NCBI RefSeq assembly: GCF_900142885.1
Contig: NZ_FRCL01000011.1
Location: 1 to 64,000, forward strand
Reading direction: 5' to 3'
Source of the DNA: Flavobacterium xinjiangense
Lineage (GTDB): Bacteria > Bacteroidota > Bacteroidia > Flavobacteriales > Flavobacteriaceae
DNA length: 64,000 nucleotides
Shown: piece by piece, positions 24,801 through 32,969 of the stretch
Layout: each line of letters starts with the position of its first letter
Position numbering within the stretch: the stretch's first letter is position 1
Notes under the pieces: generated by a model
The model's database searches: none
What the model was told of the DNA's origin: nothing
Seen by the model: only the letters and a program-made list of their open reading frames with translations
Position numbers and translations under genes: made by a program

Positions 24801-26579
24801 ATGACATTATCACAAATTCTTACGCCCTCGATTGAAAAAGCGGTTCAAGCCTTATTTGGCATTGCTATTGACAAAGTAGAATTTCAAACTACTCGGAAAG
24901 AATTTGAAGGAGATATCACTATGGTTATTTTTCCTTTATTGAAGGTTGTAAAAAGTAATCCGGTAGAATTAGGAAATAAAATCGGGAACTATTTAGTAGA
25001 AAATATTGCTGAAGTAAGTCGTTTTAATGTCGTTTCAGGATTTTTAAATATTGTTATTTCAGACCAGTATTATATCAATTTCTTTAATGAAATTAAGGAT
25101 GATGCCAAATATGGTTTTGTGACTCCACATATTGAAGATAAAGCGGTTATGGTGGAATATTCTTCGCCAAACACTAATAAGCCATTGCATTTAGGTCACG
25201 TTCGTAATAATCTTTTAGGATATTCCGTTGCTGAGATTATCAAAGCTTCTGGTAAAAAGGTATACAAAACCCAAATCATAAACGATCGAGGAATTCATAT
25301 TTGCAAGTCGATGTTGGCTTGGCAGAAATTTGGAAACGGACAAACTCCAGAAAGCACAGGTTTAAAAGGGGATAAATTAGTAGGAAATTATTATGTGGCT
25401 TTTGATAAAGCTTATAAAGCAGAGATTGCTCAATTGATGGGCGAGGGCAAAACAGAAGAAGAGGCCAAAAAACAAGCACCAATAATTCTGGAAGCTCAAG
25501 AAATGTTATTGAAATGGGAAGCTGGTGATGAAGAGGTGATTTCGCTATGGAAAACCATGAATAAATGGGTTTATGATGGTTTTGCCATTACCTATAAAAA
25601 TCTGGGAGTTGACTTTGATTGCTATTATTACGAAAGCAATACGTATTTATTAGGTAAAGATGTTGTTCAGATTGGTTTAGAAAAAGGAGTATTCGAAAAA
25701 GATCCTGATGGTTCTGTTTGGATTGATTTGACTGATGAAGGTCTGGATCGTAAAATCGTGCTTCGTTCAGACGGCACGGCTGTTTATATGACGCAGGATA
25801 TTGGAACTGCAATACAACGTGTGAAAGATTACCAAGATGTAGGTGGTATGGTTTACACCGTTGGTAACGAACAAGATTATCACTTTAAAGTGTTGTTTTT
25901 AATTCTGAAAAAACTCGGTTTTGATTGGTCTAAAAATCTATTTCACTTATCGTACGGAATGGTAGATTTGCCTTCGGGGAAAATGAAAAGTCGTGAAGGA
26001 ACGGTTGTTGATGCAGATGATTTGATGCAGGAGATGACAGATACAGCTCAGAAAATTGCAGAAGATTTAGGGAAATTAGATACCTATTCTCCAGAAGAAA
26101 AAGTAAAATTATACAATACAATAGGATTAGGGGCTTTGAAATATTATATTTTAAAGGTAGATCCTAAAAAGCGAATCCTTTTTAATCCGGAAGAATCAGT
26201 CGATTTTGCGGGAAATACAGGGCCGTTTATCCAATATACCTATGCCAGAATTCAATCTATAATTCGAAAAGCAAATTTTGATTTTTCTAGTAAATCGGAA
26301 ATAGTGACCCTTCATGAAAAGGAGAAAGAATTGTTGAAGCAACTCGAATTATTTCCTGAAGTGATACAAAATGCGGCACACAATCACAGCCCTGCATTGC
26401 TGGCAAATTATACGTATGATTTAGTGCGTGAGTACAATTCATTCTACCAAGCCGTTCCTATTTTAGGATCAGATGTAGTAAAGGAAAAAATATTCAGAGT
26501 GCAACTTTCTAAAAAAGTGGCGGATACGATTGCGGCTTCGTTTAGACTATTAGGTATTAGTGTACCGGAAAGAATGTAA
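24801..26579 (+). CDS. argS: Arginyl-tRNA synthetase
   Basis: A 592-residue class I aminoacyl-tRNA synthetase that charges tRNA-Arg. The N-terminal additional domain (about 1-100) recognises the tRNA D-loop. The HIGH-type motif is HLGHVRNNLLG at 130-140, preceded by the family-typical SSPNTNKPLH. The KMSKS-type loop is GKMKSREGTVVDADDL near 395. The C-terminal DALR helical domain (from about 470, with FIQYTYARIQSI) binds the anticodon and ends in the expected LGISVPERM. Length is normal for the family. It has its own -7 box, and a lipoprotein gene follows 51 bases downstream. Confidence 0.98.
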   Translation: MTLSQILTPSIEKAVQALFGIAIDKVEFQTTRKEFEGDITMVIFPLLKVVKSNPVELGNKIGNYLVENIAEVSRFNVVSGFLNIVISDQYYINFFNEIKDDAKYGFVTPHIEDKAVMVEYSSPNTNKPLHLGHVRNNLLGYSVAEIIKASGKKVYKTQIINDRGIHICKSMLAWQKFGNGQTPESTGLKGDKLVGNYYVAFDKAYKAEIAQLMGEGKTEEEAKKQAPIILEAQEMLLKWEAGDEEVISLWKTMNKWVYDGFAITYKNLGVDFDCYYYESNTYLLGKDVVQIGLEKGVFEKDPDGSVWIDLTDEGLDRKIVLRSDGTAVYMTQDIGTAIQRVKDYQDVGGMVYTVGNEQDYHFKVLFLILKKLGFDWSKNLFHLSYGMVDLPSGKMKSREGTVVDADDLMQEMTDTAQKIAEDLGKLDTYSPEEKVKLYNTIGLGALKYYILKVDPKKRILFNPEESVDFAGNTGPFIQYTYARIQSIIRKANFDFSSKSEIVTLHEKEKELLKQLELFPEVIQNAAHNHSPALLANYTYDLVREYNSFYQAVPILGSDVVKEKIFRVQLSKKVADTIAASFRLLGISVPERM

Positions 26580-26630
26580 TATTCATAAATCTTTTACGTT
26601 ATTGATTAATAACAATTTAAAGATGTCATT

Positions 26631-27356
26631 ATGAAAAAAATATCAATTTTAGCTTTGCTGGTTATTGCAGCCAGTTCATGTTCCGATAATCAAACGGATT
26701 CAACTAGTGGAAACGTTACATTAAAAGCCTCAGCGGTATCATCAACGGGAAAGACTTCTATGACAGCTCGAGTTGCAGCAGCATCCACTGTAGTTATAAC
26801 CGACTTTAAAATTAATATCGGGAGTATTAAATTGGAGACAGATGAGGAAGATGTTAGGCACACTGAAGATCCTTTACATGAGGATGTAAAGCTTACAGGA
26901 CCTTTTTTGCTTGATTTATTAGATCCAGATAAAACTTTATCACAAATTATTACTTCGGTTTCTATTCCGAATGCTAAATATGAAGAGATAAAATTTAAAT
27001 TTCAACCAAGTACGGCAGTTGGGGAAATGAACGGAAGGAGTTTCATGATTAAAGGAACTGTTGACGGCAAGAATTTTGTTGTATGGAGTGGTAAAGAAGT
27101 AGAGCTTGAAATGGATTTTAATGATCCTGCCAAGGATTTTACAGTAAACAGCAATGATATTTCTCTTAATATCAAAATTCAGATTGATGCAATTATGGCG
27201 AAGATAACTGCCTTAGCCGGTCAAGGATTACTTGTGGATACTGATGGGGATGGTGTTATCGAAATTACTACAGGTAGCGATGATGGACATCATGATTTAG
27301 GAGAGCTTATAAGAGATTTACTAGAAAATGAAACACATTTAGACGATAAGGATTAA
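26631..27356 (+). CDS. DUF4382-like lipoprotein
   Basis: A 241-residue lipoprotein. The signal ends in AASSCSDN, so Cys17 is the lipidation site. The mature part is mostly beta: a GNVTLKASAVSSTGKTSMTA opening, the strand pattern FKINIGSIKLET and the segment LLDLLDPDKTL. Together these resemble DUF4382, a predicted beta-sandwich of Bacteroidota surface lipoproteins. Near the C-terminus DTDGDGVIEI looks like an EF-hand-type calcium loop, and the tail is rich in His and Asp (DDGHHDLGE), which suggests metal binding. Function is unknown. It is followed by a good terminator before ffh and may be read through from argS. Confidence 0.7.
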   Translation: MKKISILALLVIAASSCSDNQTDSTSGNVTLKASAVSSTGKTSMTARVAAASTVVITDFKINIGSIKLETDEEDVRHTEDPLHEDVKLTGPFLLDLLDPDKTLSQIITSVSIPNAKYEEIKFKFQPSTAVGEMNGRSFMIKGTVDGKNFVVWSGKEVELEMDFNDPAKDFTVNSNDISLNIKIQIDAIMAKITALAGQGLLVDTDGDGVIEITTGSDDGHHDLGELIRDLLENETHLDDKD

Positions 27357-27381
27357 CCTTCAGGTTAATTGATTCCATAAT

Positions 27382-27414
27382 AAAAGAGGCTATCTTAAAA
27401 AGACAGCCTCTTTT
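27382..27414 (+). terminator. Intrinsic terminator after the DUF4382-like gene
   Basis: Arms AAAAGAGGCTATCT and AGACAGCCTCTTTT pair with one A-C mismatch, followed by T residues. Confidence 0.8.
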
Positions 27415-27451
27415 TATTTATAATACTATTTAAACTTCAAAATCAAATGCT

Positions 27452-27459
27452 TAAATTTG
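27452..27459 (+). promoter_or_regulatory. -7 box (TAAATTTG) of ffh
   Basis: An exact TAnnTTTG match, 26 bases before the ffh ATG. Confidence 0.5.
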
Positions 27460-27485
27460 CAGCTTAATTAAAGAGAAAAACAATT

Positions 27486-28835
27486 ATGTTCGATAATTTA
27501 AGCGATAAATTAGACAAAGCTTTCCATATACTAAAAGGTCACGGAAAAATAACCGAAGTAAACGTAGCCGAAACTTTAAAAGAAGTTCGTCGTGCCTTAC
27601 TTGATGCAGATGTCAATTTTAAAATTGCCAAAGATTTTACCACTAAAGTAAAAGAAAAAGCCATTGGACAAGACGTATTGACTACACTTCAGCCAGGACA
27701 ATTGTTGGTAAAGTTAGTCAAAGACGAGCTTACTGAATTGATGGGTGGTGATGTTGCGGGAATAAACCTTTCCGGAAATCCAACTGTAATTTTAATGGCG
27801 GGTTTACAAGGATCTGGGAAAACCACATTTTCCGGGAAACTAGCAAATTATCTTCAAACAAAAAAGAATAAAAAACCACTTTTGGTGGCTTGTGATATAT
27901 ACCGTCCAGCGGCGATTCAGCAATTATATGTTGTCGGAGATTCGATAGGTGTTGAGGTTTACTCAGAACCCGAAAATAAAAATCCCGTTGAAATTGCACA
28001 AAATGCAATCAAACATGCAAAAGCTAATGGCTTTAATGTAGTGATTGTCGATACGGCTGGTCGTTTGGCTGTCGATAAAGAAATGATGGATGAGATTGCT
28101 AAAGTTCATAAAGCGATTGAACCACAAGAGACTTTATTTGTAGTTGATGCAATGACAGGTCAAGATGCGGTAAATACAGCTAAAGCTTTCAACGATATCT
28201 TAAATTTTGATGGGGTTATCTTAACTAAATTAGATGGTGATACTCGTGGTGGAGCTGCTATTTCAATTAAATCAGTGGTAAACAAACCTATAAAATTTGT
28301 TGGTACCGGTGAAAAAATGGATGCCATTGATGTGTTTTACCCTATTCGTATGGCGGAACGTATCCTTGGAATGGGAGACGTTGTGTCTTTGGTAGAAAGA
28401 GCACAAGAGCAATTTGATGAAGAGGAAGCAAGAAAAATCCAAAAGAAAATTGCTAAAAATGAATTCGGTTTTGATGATTTCTTATCGCAAATTCAGCAAG
28501 TAAAGAAAATGGGTAATATGAAGGACTTGGTAGGAATGATACCAGGTGCTTCAAAAGCGATGAAAGATGTAGAAATTGAAGATGATGCTTTCAAACATAT
28601 TGAAGCGATTATTCATTCAATGACTCCTGCGGAGAGAAGCAAACCCGCTATAATTGATGTTAAAAGAAAAGCCAGAATATCAAAAGGATCCGGTACCAAA
28701 ATAGAGCAAGTTAATCAACTGATGAAACAGTTTGAGCAAATGAGCAAAATGATGAAAATGATGCAAGGACCAGGAGGGAAAAACCTGATGAAGATGATGG
28801 GCGGAATGCCAGGTGGTATGCCGGGAATGAGATAA
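27486..28835 (+). CDS. ffh: Signal recognition particle protein Ffh
   Basis: A 449-residue GTPase that with the 4.5S RNA binds signal sequences and delivers ribosomes to the FtsY receptor at the inner membrane. The N domain is followed by the G domain with P-loop AGLQGSGKTTF (about 105-115), CDIYRPAAIQQL, DTAGRLAVD and TKLDGDTRGGAAIS. The C-terminal M domain (about 325 onwards) carries the RNA-binding helix segment RKARISKGSG and a methionine-rich tail (MSKMMKMMQGPGGKNLMKMM) that forms the signal-sequence groove. Length and domain order are normal. It has its own promoter and precedes folD, separated by an inverted repeat. Confidence 0.98.
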   Translation: MFDNLSDKLDKAFHILKGHGKITEVNVAETLKEVRRALLDADVNFKIAKDFTTKVKEKAIGQDVLTTLQPGQLLVKLVKDELTELMGGDVAGINLSGNPTVILMAGLQGSGKTTFSGKLANYLQTKKNKKPLLVACDIYRPAAIQQLYVVGDSIGVEVYSEPENKNPVEIAQNAIKHAKANGFNVVIVDTAGRLAVDKEMMDEIAKVHKAIEPQETLFVVDAMTGQDAVNTAKAFNDILNFDGVILTKLDGDTRGGAAISIKSVVNKPIKFVGTGEKMDAIDVFYPIRMAERILGMGDVVSLVERAQEQFDEEEARKIQKKIAKNEFGFDDFLSQIQQVKKMGNMKDLVGMIPGASKAMKDVEIEDDAFKHIEAIIHSMTPAERSKPAIIDVKRKARISKGSGTKIEQVNQLMKQFEQMSKMMKMMQGPGGKNLMKMMGGMPGGMPGMR

Positions 28836-28850
28836 AAATGAGTCAAAAGC

Positions 28851-28898
28851 CGAAAGTCTTAAGGTTGTAATGACTTTAAGACTTTCGACTTTAAGACA
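28851..28898. repeat. Inverted repeat with GACTTT units
   Basis: Perfect 12-base arms CGAAAGTCTTAA (28851-28862) and TTAAGACTTTCG (28876-28887). A further GACTTTAAGACA copy extends the right side. It lies between ffh and folD and might terminate ffh, but it lacks a clear T-run. It is probably an intergenic repeat. Confidence 0.6.
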
Positions 28899-28913
28899 TT
28901 AAACTAAATAAAA

Positions 28914-29801
28914 ATGCAACTACTAGACGGGAAAAAAACAGCGGAAGATATTAAAAGCGAAATCGCTGCTGAAGTACAAAAAATGAAAAATAATGGGGAG
29001 AAAGTTCCTCATCTAGCAGCAGTTATTGTAGGTAATGACGGAGCGAGTTTAACTTATGTGGGAAGTAAAGTTAAAGCCTGTGAACGAGTTGGTTTTGAGT
29101 CAACTTTAGTAAAAATGCCAAGCACTACATCTGAAACGGAACTGCTTAAAAAAATAAAAGAATTGAATGAGGATACTAATATTGACGGGTTTATTGTTCA
29201 GTTGCCACTTCCAGAACAAATTGACGAGCAAAAGGTATTAATGGCTGTTGATCCAAGTAAAGATGTTGACGGTTTTCATCCTGAGAATTTTGGAAAAATG
29301 GCATTAGACATGAGTACTTTTATTCCGGCGACTCCTTTTGGAATTCTGGAATTATTAGAAAGATATGGAGTAGAAACGAAAGGAAAGCACACTGTTGTAA
29401 TAGGACGTAGTCATATTGTGGGTCGACCTATGAGTATTTTGATGGGAAGAAAAGGATTTCCTGGAAATTCAACAGTTACCCTGACGCATAGTTACACTAA
29501 AAATATTGAAGAAATCACGATTCAGGCTGATATCATTATAACTGCCCTGGGTGTTCCCAATTATCTAAAAGCTAATATGGTGAAAGATGGTGTAGTGGTT
29601 ATAGATGTTGGTATTACCAGAGTTGCTGACGAAACGAATCCTAAAGGTTATGTAATCACCGGAGATGTTGATTTTGAAAATGTGAGTAAAAAAGCCTCTT
29701 TTATTACTCCGGTTCCAGGTGGAGTAGGACCTATGACAATTGCAATGTTGCTGAAAAATACACTTTTGGCAAGGGAAATGAAAATATTAAAATTGCTATA
29801 A
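28914..29801 (+). CDS. folD: Bifunctional methylenetetrahydrofolate dehydrogenase / cyclohydrolase FolD
   Basis: A 295-residue cytosolic enzyme of one-carbon metabolism. It oxidises 5,10-methylene-THF with NADP and hydrolyses the methenyl product to 10-formyl-THF. Visible signatures are TYVGSKVKACERVGF with the catalytic lysine in the YVxxK context, GFIVQLPLPEQID, the NADP-binding VVIGRSHIVGRPMSILM and the near-invariant TPVPGGVGPMTIAMLL. Length is normal. The ATG at 28914 is used. A terminator hairpin starts about 11 bases after the stop. Confidence 0.97.
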   Translation: MQLLDGKKTAEDIKSEIAAEVQKMKNNGEKVPHLAAVIVGNDGASLTYVGSKVKACERVGFESTLVKMPSTTSETELLKKIKELNEDTNIDGFIVQLPLPEQIDEQKVLMAVDPSKDVDGFHPENFGKMALDMSTFIPATPFGILELLERYGVETKGKHTVVIGRSHIVGRPMSILMGRKGFPGNSTVTLTHSYTKNIEEITIQADIIITALGVPNYLKANMVKDGVVVIDVGITRVADETNPKGYVITGDVDFENVSKKASFITPVPGGVGPMTIAMLLKNTLLAREMKILKLL

Positions 29802-29812
29802 TAAAAATACTG

Positions 29813-29840
29813 AGCCTATTCATCCGAATAGGCTTTTTTT
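29813..29840 (+). terminator. Intrinsic terminator after folD
   Basis: Arms AGCCTATTC (29813-29821) and GAATAGGCT (29826-29834) around ATCC, followed by seven T residues. It ends only six bases before the next ATG. Confidence 0.85.
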
Positions 29841-29846
29841 GTACTT

Positions 29847-30254
29847 ATGGGAAATACACAAGGATTAGAATTTAAAACGATAGAGGAGTTTCTAGACTAT
29901 CTAAGTGAAGAAGAACAAGAAATTGTTCTTTTTTTGCGTAAAATAATTCTGGAATGTATGCCTGATTGTAAAGAGAAATTGGCTTACAATATTCCTTTTT
30001 ATTATCGCCATTCCCGAATTTGTTATATCTGGCCGGCTTCTATTCCTTGGGGTAAAGTTGAAAAAGGAGTAGCGATTGGTTTTTGCAAAGGCACTTCATT
30101 TTTAGATGAAACTTTTGAAATCACAAAATTTGCTTCAAAACTAACTTTTAAGTCTGTTAAAGAAATTGATGTCTCATTGTTGAAGCAACAAATCTATGAA
30201 GCAATTTTAATTGATGAACAAATCGTTAAAGCGAAACGACGAAAAATTCAGTAA
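29847..30254 (+). CDS. DUF1801 family protein
   Basis: A 135-residue protein with the DUF1801 (YdhG-like) pattern: TIEEFLDYLSEEEQEIVLFL, then the central EKLAYNIPFYY with the conserved basic and aromatic residues, IWPASIPWGKVEKGVAIGFC, and a C-terminal helix ending in basic residues. Family members are small soluble proteins of unknown function; some have been linked to iron. It is a single gene lying directly after the folD terminator, with only six bases between the T-run and the ATG, so its transcription start must overlap that region or depend on read-through. An inverted repeat follows. Confidence 0.75.
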   Translation: MGNTQGLEFKTIEEFLDYLSEEEQEIVLFLRKIILECMPDCKEKLAYNIPFYYRHSRICYIWPASIPWGKVEKGVAIGFCKGTSFLDETFEITKFASKLTFKSVKEIDVSLLKQQIYEAILIDEQIVKAKRRKIQ

Positions 30255-30293
30255 AATAAATTTAAAAACAGAAAACAGTTAGGGGTACTATTC

Positions 30294-30353
30294 AAACACG
30301 AATTTCACTAATTTGCACAAATTAATTCGTGTAAATTAGTGAAATTCGTGTTT
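30294..30353. repeat. Large inverted repeat (25-base arms)
   Basis: The left arm at 30294-30318 and the right arm at 30329-30353 are complementary over 25 bases with a single G-T type difference, around a 10-base AT-rich loop. Motif core: AAACACGAATTTCACTAATTT. It sits between the convergent DUF1801 and rluF genes and could end transcription from both sides, although no T-run is obvious. Confidence 0.9.
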
Positions 30354-30383
30354 TACTTTTAAATATTGCCGATTTTCTATATG

Positions 30384-31196
30384 CTAATAATCTCCTCTTC
30401 CTTTAAATCTGGGATCATCTCTTTTGATGAATTCGGTTCGTCTTTTTGCAGGTTCCGCTTTAGGTAAGCTCGCTTCTTCGGTTTTGCTAGAAGGCTCAAT
30501 CAATTCGTTCAATTCTTTGATTTCGGCATCGGTCAAATCGCGGTATCTTCCAACAGGAATATCCAATGAAATATTAATGATTCTGATGCGTTTCAAAGCA
30601 GTAACTTCGGAGCCTAAATATTCACACATTCTACGAATTTGGCGGTTTAACCCTTGTGTAAGAATGATTTTGAAAGTGTATTTGCTAATTTGTTCTACCT
30701 TGCATTTTCGGGTTATGGTGTCTAAAATTGGAACCCCATTTCCCATTCTTTCAATAAAACGATCCGTTATAGGTTTGTTTACGGTAACGGTATATTCTTT
30801 TTCGTGATTGTTTCTGGCGCGTAATATTTTATTAACGATATCACCGTCATTAGTCATGAAAATCAAACCTTCACTGGCTTTGTCTAATCGGCCAATCGGG
30901 AAAATACGTTTAGGATAATTGATGTAATCTACAATATTATTGCGAACGTCTAAGTTGGTAGTACATTCGATTCCTACCGGTTTATAAAAGACAAGATAAA
31001 CGGGTTTCTCATTTTTTTCACGGATTAATTTTCCGTCAATACGCACTTCATCATTTGGGGAAACTTTAGTACCTAACTCAGGAACAACTCCATTGATAGT
31101 CACTCGACCTTCTTCAATGATTTTGTCTGCTTCACGACGGGAGCAGTACCCAGTTTCTCCTATGAATTTGTTGAGGCGTTTTAGATTTTCTTCCAT
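30384..31196 (-). CDS. rluF: 23S rRNA pseudouridine synthase, RluF/RluB type
   Basis: A 270-residue rRNA-modifying enzyme. An S4 RNA-binding domain occupies residues 4-60 (LNKFIGETGYCSRREADKII). The catalytic domain follows, with the aspartate in GRLDKASEGLIFMTNDG (Asp105), KEYTVTV, and LTQGLNRQIRRMCEYLG near 190. The GYCSRREAD and GLNRQIRRMCEYLG forms favour RluF, which modifies U2604 in E. coli, over RluB, but this is a judgement from motifs. The C-terminal 30 residues are charged and disordered. An exact -7 box lies only four bases before the ATG, so the mRNA may have almost no leader. Confidence 0.88.
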   Translation of the reverse strand: MEENLKRLNKFIGETGYCSRREADKIIEEGRVTINGVVPELGTKVSPNDEVRIDGKLIREKNEKPVYLVFYKPVGIECTTNLDVRNNIVDYINYPKRIFPIGRLDKASEGLIFMTNDGDIVNKILRARNNHEKEYTVTVNKPITDRFIERMGNGVPILDTITRKCKVEQISKYTFKIILTQGLNRQIRRMCEYLGSEVTALKRIRIINISLDIPVGRYRDLTDAEIKELNELIEPSSKTEEASLPKAEPAKRRTEFIKRDDPRFKGRGDY

Positions 31197-31200
31197 ACTG

Positions 31201-31208
31201 CAAAAGTA
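31201..31208 (-). promoter_or_regulatory. -7 box (TACTTTTG) immediately before rluF
   Basis: An exact TAnnTTTG match on the minus strand, four bases before the ATG at 31196. With transcription starting about seven bases past the box, it would imply a leaderless mRNA. Confidence 0.4.
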
Positions 31209-31218
31209 ATACTAAATT

Positions 31219-31251
31219 GTTTAATCGTTTATGTGGTTATTTGTTTATTTG
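31219..31251. repeat. TTTATTTG / GTTAATCG-type intergenic repeat
   Basis: The sequence reads TTAATCGTTTATGTGGTTATTTGTTTATTTG in pieces, matching the same words at 34112, 39205, 41390 and 59163. Confidence 0.55.
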
Positions 31252-31298
31252 AAAAATTAAAAAGTCAGCAAAATATTGTACGAATTGATTATTTTTAG

Positions 31299-32147
31299 TT
31301 AATCTGTTTCAAATAAAAAATGAATTACTTTTTTATATAATTGTTCATCGTGCATGCTGTGTCCCAAGCCGTTTGTTTCGATGAAAATTGAATCTTTCCA
31401 AGTGCTTGCTATTTTTTTACCTTCTTCAAATAAAACAACTTTATCATCAGTATCATGAGCGATAAAGCCCTTTGTTTTTATTTCAGATGCAAAATGTTTA
31501 GCAGAAAATTTTTCCAGTTCTAGCTTAAAATGGTTTAGATAATGTGCTTCGAGTCCTTTTGAAATTTTAGAATTCAAACTCAACATTGCAATATAATTAT
31601 TAAGAATAATTTTGAAATCACTGGGAGATCCTAAAATTACCATTTTCTCAATACTGTTATTTTGATAAACGGATTGGTAATATAAACAGGTTTTTCCTCC
31701 TAAAGAATGGCCAATGAGGTATTGTGGTTTGAATCTTTGAACAATAAAATCAATAGACTTGGCATATTGTGGGATATTAAATTCCTTTCCGCTGGATAAG
31801 CCGTGGGCAGGAGCATCAACGGCTATAATGGTGCTGCCAGTTTTTTTTAAATAAGGTAACATTTTTTTCCAGCGTGAAGCATTGCTTTCCCATCCATGTA
31901 CGAGCAGTATAACCGTATCATTTCCTTTCCAAGTATACGTTTGAATATCATGTCCATTGTGTTGGAATGTTTCAGTTTCAGTTTCCTGCAGTATTTTAGG
32001 GAGCTTTGCCTTTGTAAGTCTGCCTTCTCGAGGCTCGCTAAAAAGGGAGTAGGCAAGTTGGTTTGCCTTGTCAGGAAGTACGTAGCTTAATACATTTACG
32101 TATAATCCGACTGATTTAGTGAACAGGTAATAAAGTGTTTTTTTCAT
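31299..32147 (-). CDS. Alpha/beta hydrolase
   Basis: A 282-residue cytosolic alpha/beta hydrolase. The oxyanion segment HGWESNASRW is near residue 84, the nucleophile elbow GHSLGGK has Ser148, the acid is among Asp232-Asp235 (HDTDDKV) and the histidine is His263 (GLGHSM). A hydrophobic N-terminal stretch (LYYLFTKSVGLYVNVLSYVL) may associate with the membrane, but it does not look like a cleaved signal. The family covers esterases, lipases and thioesterases, and substrate is unknown. Its start lies just beyond the terminator of the zinc-ribbon-family gene, so it is transcribed separately from the Nif3 pair. Confidence 0.82.
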   Translation of the reverse strand: MKKTLYYLFTKSVGLYVNVLSYVLPDKANQLAYSLFSEPREGRLTKAKLPKILQETETETFQHNGHDIQTYTWKGNDTVILLVHGWESNASRWKKMLPYLKKTGSTIIAVDAPAHGLSSGKEFNIPQYAKSIDFIVQRFKPQYLIGHSLGGKTCLYYQSVYQNNSIEKMVILGSPSDFKIILNNYIAMLSLNSKISKGLEAHYLNHFKLELEKFSAKHFASEIKTKGFIAHDTDDKVVLFEEGKKIASTWKDSIFIETNGLGHSMHDEQLYKKVIHFLFETD

Positions 32148-32154
32148 AAAAAAA

Positions 32155-32178
32155 AAGTCCCGATGTGCATCGGGACTT
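32155..32178 (-). terminator. Intrinsic terminator after the zinc-ribbon-family gene
   Basis: Eleven-base arms AAGTCCCGATG and CATCGGGACTT pair perfectly. A run of A residues on the left gives a U-tract on the minus strand. It is 8 bases past the stop at 32187. Confidence 0.85.
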
Positions 32179-32186
32179 AAATAAAT

Positions 32187-32966
32187 TTAGAACTTAGAAA
32201 ATAATTTTTCCATTTTTTCTTTTTCTTCGTCAGCCAATGAGCTGTCGACTAATATTCTTCCGGAATGCTCATCAGTGATGATTTTCTTTCTTGAAGCAAT
32301 TTCTACTTGTGTTTGCGGCGGAATTGTAAAGAATGATCCTGCAGATGCGCCTCTTTCAATAGAAACAACAGCTAAACCATTGCGAACACTTGTTCTAATT
32401 CTGTTGTAAGCTTTCAATAATCTTTCTTCGATTAATGCTTGGTATTCTGCTGATTTTTCTGTTAAAAAAGCTTCTTCTTTAGCAGTCTCAGACATAATAG
32501 CATCCAATTCTGATTTCTTATGTTTCAAGTGATTAGATTTCGTTTCTAATCTTTCTTTTGACTGAGAAATCACTTCTTTCTTATGTTCAATAGAAGCTTT
32601 CATTTCTTTAATTTGCTTTTCAGACAACTGAATTTCTAATTCTTGAAATTCAACCTCTTTAGTCAACGAATTAAATTCTCTGTTGTTACGAACGCTTTCT
32701 TGTTGTTTTGTGTATTTTTTGATAGCCTCTTTGTGCTCATCAATCGCATTCTTTTTTACCTTGATAAGATCTTCGATAGTTTCAAGTTCATTTTTCAATT
32801 TTTCTGAACGGGTGCTTAAACCTGCAACTTCATCTTCTAAATCTTCTACTTCTAAAGGAAGTTCCCCTCTTACGTTTCTGATTTCGTCAATTCTAGAGTC
32901 AATTAGCTGTAAATCGTAAATTGCTCTTAACTTGTCCTCAACACTTAATTCTTTCGTATTCGCCAT
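32187..32966 (-). CDS. Coiled-coil zinc-ribbon-family protein lacking the cysteines
   Basis: A 259-residue protein of the C4 zinc-ribbon family (zf-RING_7/CdsZ-like). Residues 8-190 are a long charged coiled coil (for example LEIQLSEKQIKEMKASIEHK). The C-terminal region aligns with the family ribbon: GSFFTIPPQTQVEIASRKK and SGRILVD. In the usual form, CxxC pairs flank this segment. Here SAGS (208-211) and DEHSG (232-236) stand where cysteines are expected, and the protein has no cysteine at all. Zinc binding by this site is therefore unlikely. It lies 3 bases after the Nif3-like gene, a pairing I remember as widespread, so a joint role is likely. Confidence 0.85.
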   Translation of the reverse strand: MANTKELSVEDKLRAIYDLQLIDSRIDEIRNVRGELPLEVEDLEDEVAGLSTRSEKLKNELETIEDLIKVKKNAIDEHKEAIKKYTKQQESVRNNREFNSLTKEVEFQELEIQLSEKQIKEMKASIEHKKEVISQSKERLETKSNHLKHKKSELDAIMSETAKEEAFLTEKSAEYQALIEERLLKAYNRIRTSVRNGLAVVSIERGASAGSFFTIPPQTQVEIASRKKIITDEHSGRILVDSSLADEEKEKMEKLFSKF

Positions 32967-32969
32967 ATT

